A stretch of 64,000 nt of DNA, taken from positions 1-64,000 of the forward strand of contig WGMF01000032.1 in NCBI GenBank assembly GCA_016125215.1. Reading direction: 5' to 3'. Positions 62,176 to 64,000 of this stretch are shown here, in pieces. A model generated the notes under the pieces. That model was given only the letters and a program-made list of their open reading frames with translations. It did no database searches and was not told where the DNA came from. The stretch's first letter is position 1. Every line of letters begins with the position of its first letter. This DNA is from Phycisphaera sp. GTDB lineage: Bacteria; Planctomycetota; Phycisphaerae; Phycisphaerales; Phycisphaeraceae. The translations under genes were made by a program, and so were the position numbers.

Positions 62176-63198
62176 ATGCCCGTATTGCTGACCAAGCTCT
62201 TGCACCTGGCCCGGCTGTCCCGCGCCGCGATGCTCATCACCGCGGTGAGCAACGGGTGGATGATCGTCTTCCTCACGCGCAGCGGATTGGACAAAGGCGA
62301 GGCGCACGGCCTTGTCGAGCAAGGCCCGCTCTGGGTTGTGCTGCCCCTGGTTGCGATCGCCGCGGCTGGGTTGCACACCTACGCCGTGGTGCTCAACGAC
62401 GTGGTCGATGCGCGGCACGATCGGCTCTTCAGCCCGCACCGGCCGATCGCCTCGGGACGCGTGGGCATCGTCGGCGGCGTGGTGATCGCGGTGACATCGC
62501 TGCTCGCGGCAATCGGTGCGTCGGTGGTGCTCGGCACGGGGCCGGCCATACTCTGCCTCGTGGCGTCGGCGGGGGTCTTGTTTTATGACACCGCGGGCAA
62601 GTTCCTCCCGGCGCTGGGCATCCTGGGCGTTTGCGTGGTCCGGGCGCTCAACGGCTTTTTGCCCAACCCGACGGTGGGCTATGTCTGGCCGATCGGCCTG
62701 GTGTTCTCGCACGTGATGTTTGCCCTGGTCGTGTCGCACAACCTCGCGGGCAAACGGCCGCGGCTGCGCGAGCGTGACATCCTGGCCTTGATCGGCGCGT
62801 GGGCCTTTACGGCTCTGGTGCTGATGAGCTGGATGTCCTGGCGGCACACGTTGTCCCTCAGTGGCCAGGCCGCCGCGTGGGTCGGGCCGACCGCCGCGGG
62901 GGGGGTCTACCTCATCATCGCGCAGCGCTGGATCAAAAAACTCCGCCAACCCCGACACCATCGGCGGATGGCCACCGACTTGTTCCTGGGGTTCTCGATG
63001 CTCTGGCTGATCGTGTACGACGCGGCCTGGCTTTTCGGGATGGGGCTGGGGTGGCAGGGGCTGGGTCAGACGGCGTTGCTGGTCTTGGGGGGCGTGACCC
63101 TGGCTGGGGAGTACCCGTCTAATCACCTGTTAATCCAAACCCCGAGCTACGAAGCCGGCGACAGACACCCCAAAGCCCATCCTGCTAATACGAAATAA
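62176..63198 (+). CDS. UbiA-family prenyltransferase
   Basis: 340 residues with eight or nine membrane helices. The first Asp-rich motif NDVVDARHD is followed by RPIASGRV, the UbiA signature for binding prenyl diphosphate through Mg2+. The second Asp-rich motif of UbiA (DxxxD) is reduced: the matching loop reads YDTAGK. The substrate (quinone, lipid or other) cannot be told. The ATG at 62176 gives the usual N terminus; the frame stays open upstream across the divergent lipoprotein gene. Confidence 0.82.
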   Translation: MPVLLTKLLHLARLSRAAMLITAVSNGWMIVFLTRSGLDKGEAHGLVEQGPLWVVLPLVAIAAAGLHTYAVVLNDVVDARHDRLFSPHRPIASGRVGIVGGVVIAVTSLLAAIGASVVLGTGPAILCLVASAGVLFYDTAGKFLPALGILGVCVVRALNGFLPNPTVGYVWPIGLVFSHVMFALVVSHNLAGKRPRLRERDILALIGAWAFTALVLMSWMSWRHTLSLSGQAAAWVGPTAAGGVYLIIAQRWIKKLRQPRHHRRMATDLFLGFSMLWLIVYDAAWLFGMGLGWQGLGQTALLVLGGVTLAGEYPSNHLLIQTPSYEAGDRHPKAHPANTK

Positions 63199-63260
63199 TT
63201 TTCGTAGATATCAAAGATAAAAAGTATATTTTACCGATATTGATCCGGGCGGGATAGAAT
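63192..63260. promoter_or_regulatory. AT-rich promoter-like stretch
   Basis: 63192-63237 is strikingly AT-rich for this genome (TTTTCGTAGATATCAAAG, AAAAAGTATATTTTACC). TAGAAT at 63255-63260 could be a -10 box and TTTACC about 19 bases upstream a -35 box. Downstream on the plus strand lies the 50-codon frame at 63337. The rest of 63199-63560 has no other recognisable gene. Confidence 0.4.
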
Positions 63261-63336
63261 CGCTCCGTTCAAAGCCAGCGCAGCGGGCAACAGTGCCGGG
63301 TCGCTGGAAGGCCACGAACGGGGTTTACGGGAAAAT

Positions 63337-63489
63337 ATGGCTAGAAAAACGCCGTTGGCCGGTCGGGGGGGGTCCGTACGGGAAGCCAACGGCGGCGTCG
63401 AGGACGCAGATTGTGGCTGGCGTCTACTGGGCCAGGCAAATCTCTTAGTGACTAACCCCCATATCGGCGAATCCCTGTTTTCGTCTTGA
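63337..63489 (+). CDS. Possible small protein, 50 residues
   Basis: An ATG preceded by GGGAAAAT opens 50 codons to TGA (begins MARKTPLAGRGGSVREANGG, ends NPHIGESLFSS). A promoter-like AT-rich stretch lies 80-140 bases upstream. Nothing is recognised in it. The same DNA folds: CGCCGTTGGC (63350-63359) and GCCAACGGCG (63385-63394) form a perfect 10-bp stem, so the stretch could instead be a structured RNA. Either reading is uncertain. Confidence 0.3.
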   Translation: MARKTPLAGRGGSVREANGGVEDADCGWRLLGQANLLVTNPHIGESLFSS

Positions 63490-63560
63490 TGTCGTATTCC
63501 CTAATTGTCACGCCTTTTTGTGGTTGGACCTGTTTAGGGCTAGGGTTGCTTTAGGTTGTC

Positions 63561-64000
63561 TTAATCCTCTGGGCTTTCGAACGCTTCGTTCGTTTCAAGA
63601 ATGGCGCGGGCGAGGTCGACGAGTTTGCGTCGGGAGTCGCGCGCCATTTTTTGCATCCGCTTCATCGCCGCGTCTTCGCTCAGCGAAAGCTTGTCCATCA
63701 ATAAACCCTTGGCCCGTTCGACGACCTTGCGCTCCTCCATGGCAACCTTGAGTTGCGCCACTTCGCCCATCAGTTCACGGTGCGAGTGGTAACACGACCA
63801 CGCCAGCGCCAGGCCCACGTGCAACTCATCCAGCGAGACCGGCTTGAGCATGTAGCCCATCACGCCCACCTGTGTGCCCCGGAGAATGTAGCTGTCGTCT
63901 GAGAACGCGCTGACAATCACCGCCGGGATCCGCATCTGCTTCCACAACACGCCGGCCACGTCCAGGCCGTCCATATCCGGCATGCAGATGTCCAGCATCG
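63561..64000 (-). CDS. ANTAR-domain response regulator (partial, start beyond the window)
   Basis: At least 146 residues are visible. The receiver half has the phospho-acceptor region DICMPDMDG, the switch residues, and YMLKPVSLDEL with the conserved Lys. The C-terminal ANTAR domain (VAMEERKVVERAKGLLMDKLSLSEDAAMKRMQKMARDS) binds paired RNA hairpins to prevent transcription termination, as in AmiR/NasR. The N terminus lies past base 64000. Its partner kinase and target RNAs are unknown. Confidence 0.93.
   Translation of the reverse strand, partial: MLDICMPDMDGLDVAGVLWKQMRIPAVIVSAFSDDSYILRGTQVGVMGYMLKPVSLDELHVGLALAWSCYHSHRELMGEVAQLKVAMEERKVVERAKGLLMDKLSLSEDAAMKRMQKMARDSRRKLVDLARAILETNEAFESPED

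Overview
This 64-kb window is GC-rich chromosomal DNA and most resembles a planctomycete, probably of the Phycisphaerae. The pointers are PEP-CTERM secreted proteins, ThuA and sulfatase-fold proteins, many lipoproteins, a KdsA-type LPS pathway, betaine-lipid synthesis, long proline-rich protein tails and inconsistent Shine-Dalgarno sequences. This placement is inference; no rRNA is present. Genes are dense on both strands. I see no transposase, phage or CRISPR, but short dispersed repeats are unusually common.

Layout. 1-420 has no gene but may hold a structured RNA. 421-9436 carries tRNA-Asn, smc, a FlgI-like HEAT lipoprotein, hpt, a PH-domain membrane protein and a beta-propeller lipoprotein. 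9696-13941 is the classical tRNA-Thr / tuf / rpmG / tRNA-Trp / secE / nusG locus, read on the minus strand and separated from rplK-rpoB. 14208-18485 has a PEP-CTERM protein, a NifU-like scaffold, csrA, tRNA-Ile, dut, a thioredoxin-like protein and a SCO protein. 18727-28574 holds dnaE, a CDGSH protein, btaA, kdsA, a ThuA-like protein and a large FAD oxidoreductase. 28635-37504 is a complete seven-gene Mrp Na+/H+ antiporter operon with an NhaD/ArsB-type antiporter upstream, pointing to a sodium-rich habitat. 37733-41137 has HIT, beta-barrel and MacB-type proteins.

41150-43200 is an AT-richer pnuC-nadR island for NAD precursor salvage, probably acquired. A split UxaA-type dehydratase follows. 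Two overlapping membrane-anchored SPFH genes come next, each with three tandem repeats of about 50-60 residues before the SPFH domain. The layout recalls eukaryotic major vault protein. Then come two secreted carbohydrate-active proteins, a second PEP-CTERM protein, moaC, recX, purB, an ECF sigma / anti-sigma pair, a ParE-type toxin-antitoxin, a sulfatase-fold pseudoenzyme, a HEAT lipoprotein, a UbiA prenyltransferase, a possible 50-residue gene and the end of an ANTAR response regulator.

Three repeat systems overlay the genes: (1) nine long nested inverted repeats, in five of which the end of the element supplies the stop codon of the adjacent gene; (2) two long inverted repeats between convergent genes built on CACTGGCGGGCAAGCCGCCAGTG-type arms; (3) a 12-base word, CCCCCGGAAGTT, with seven exact copies. 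Two short perfect palindromes also sit in frame inside dnaE.
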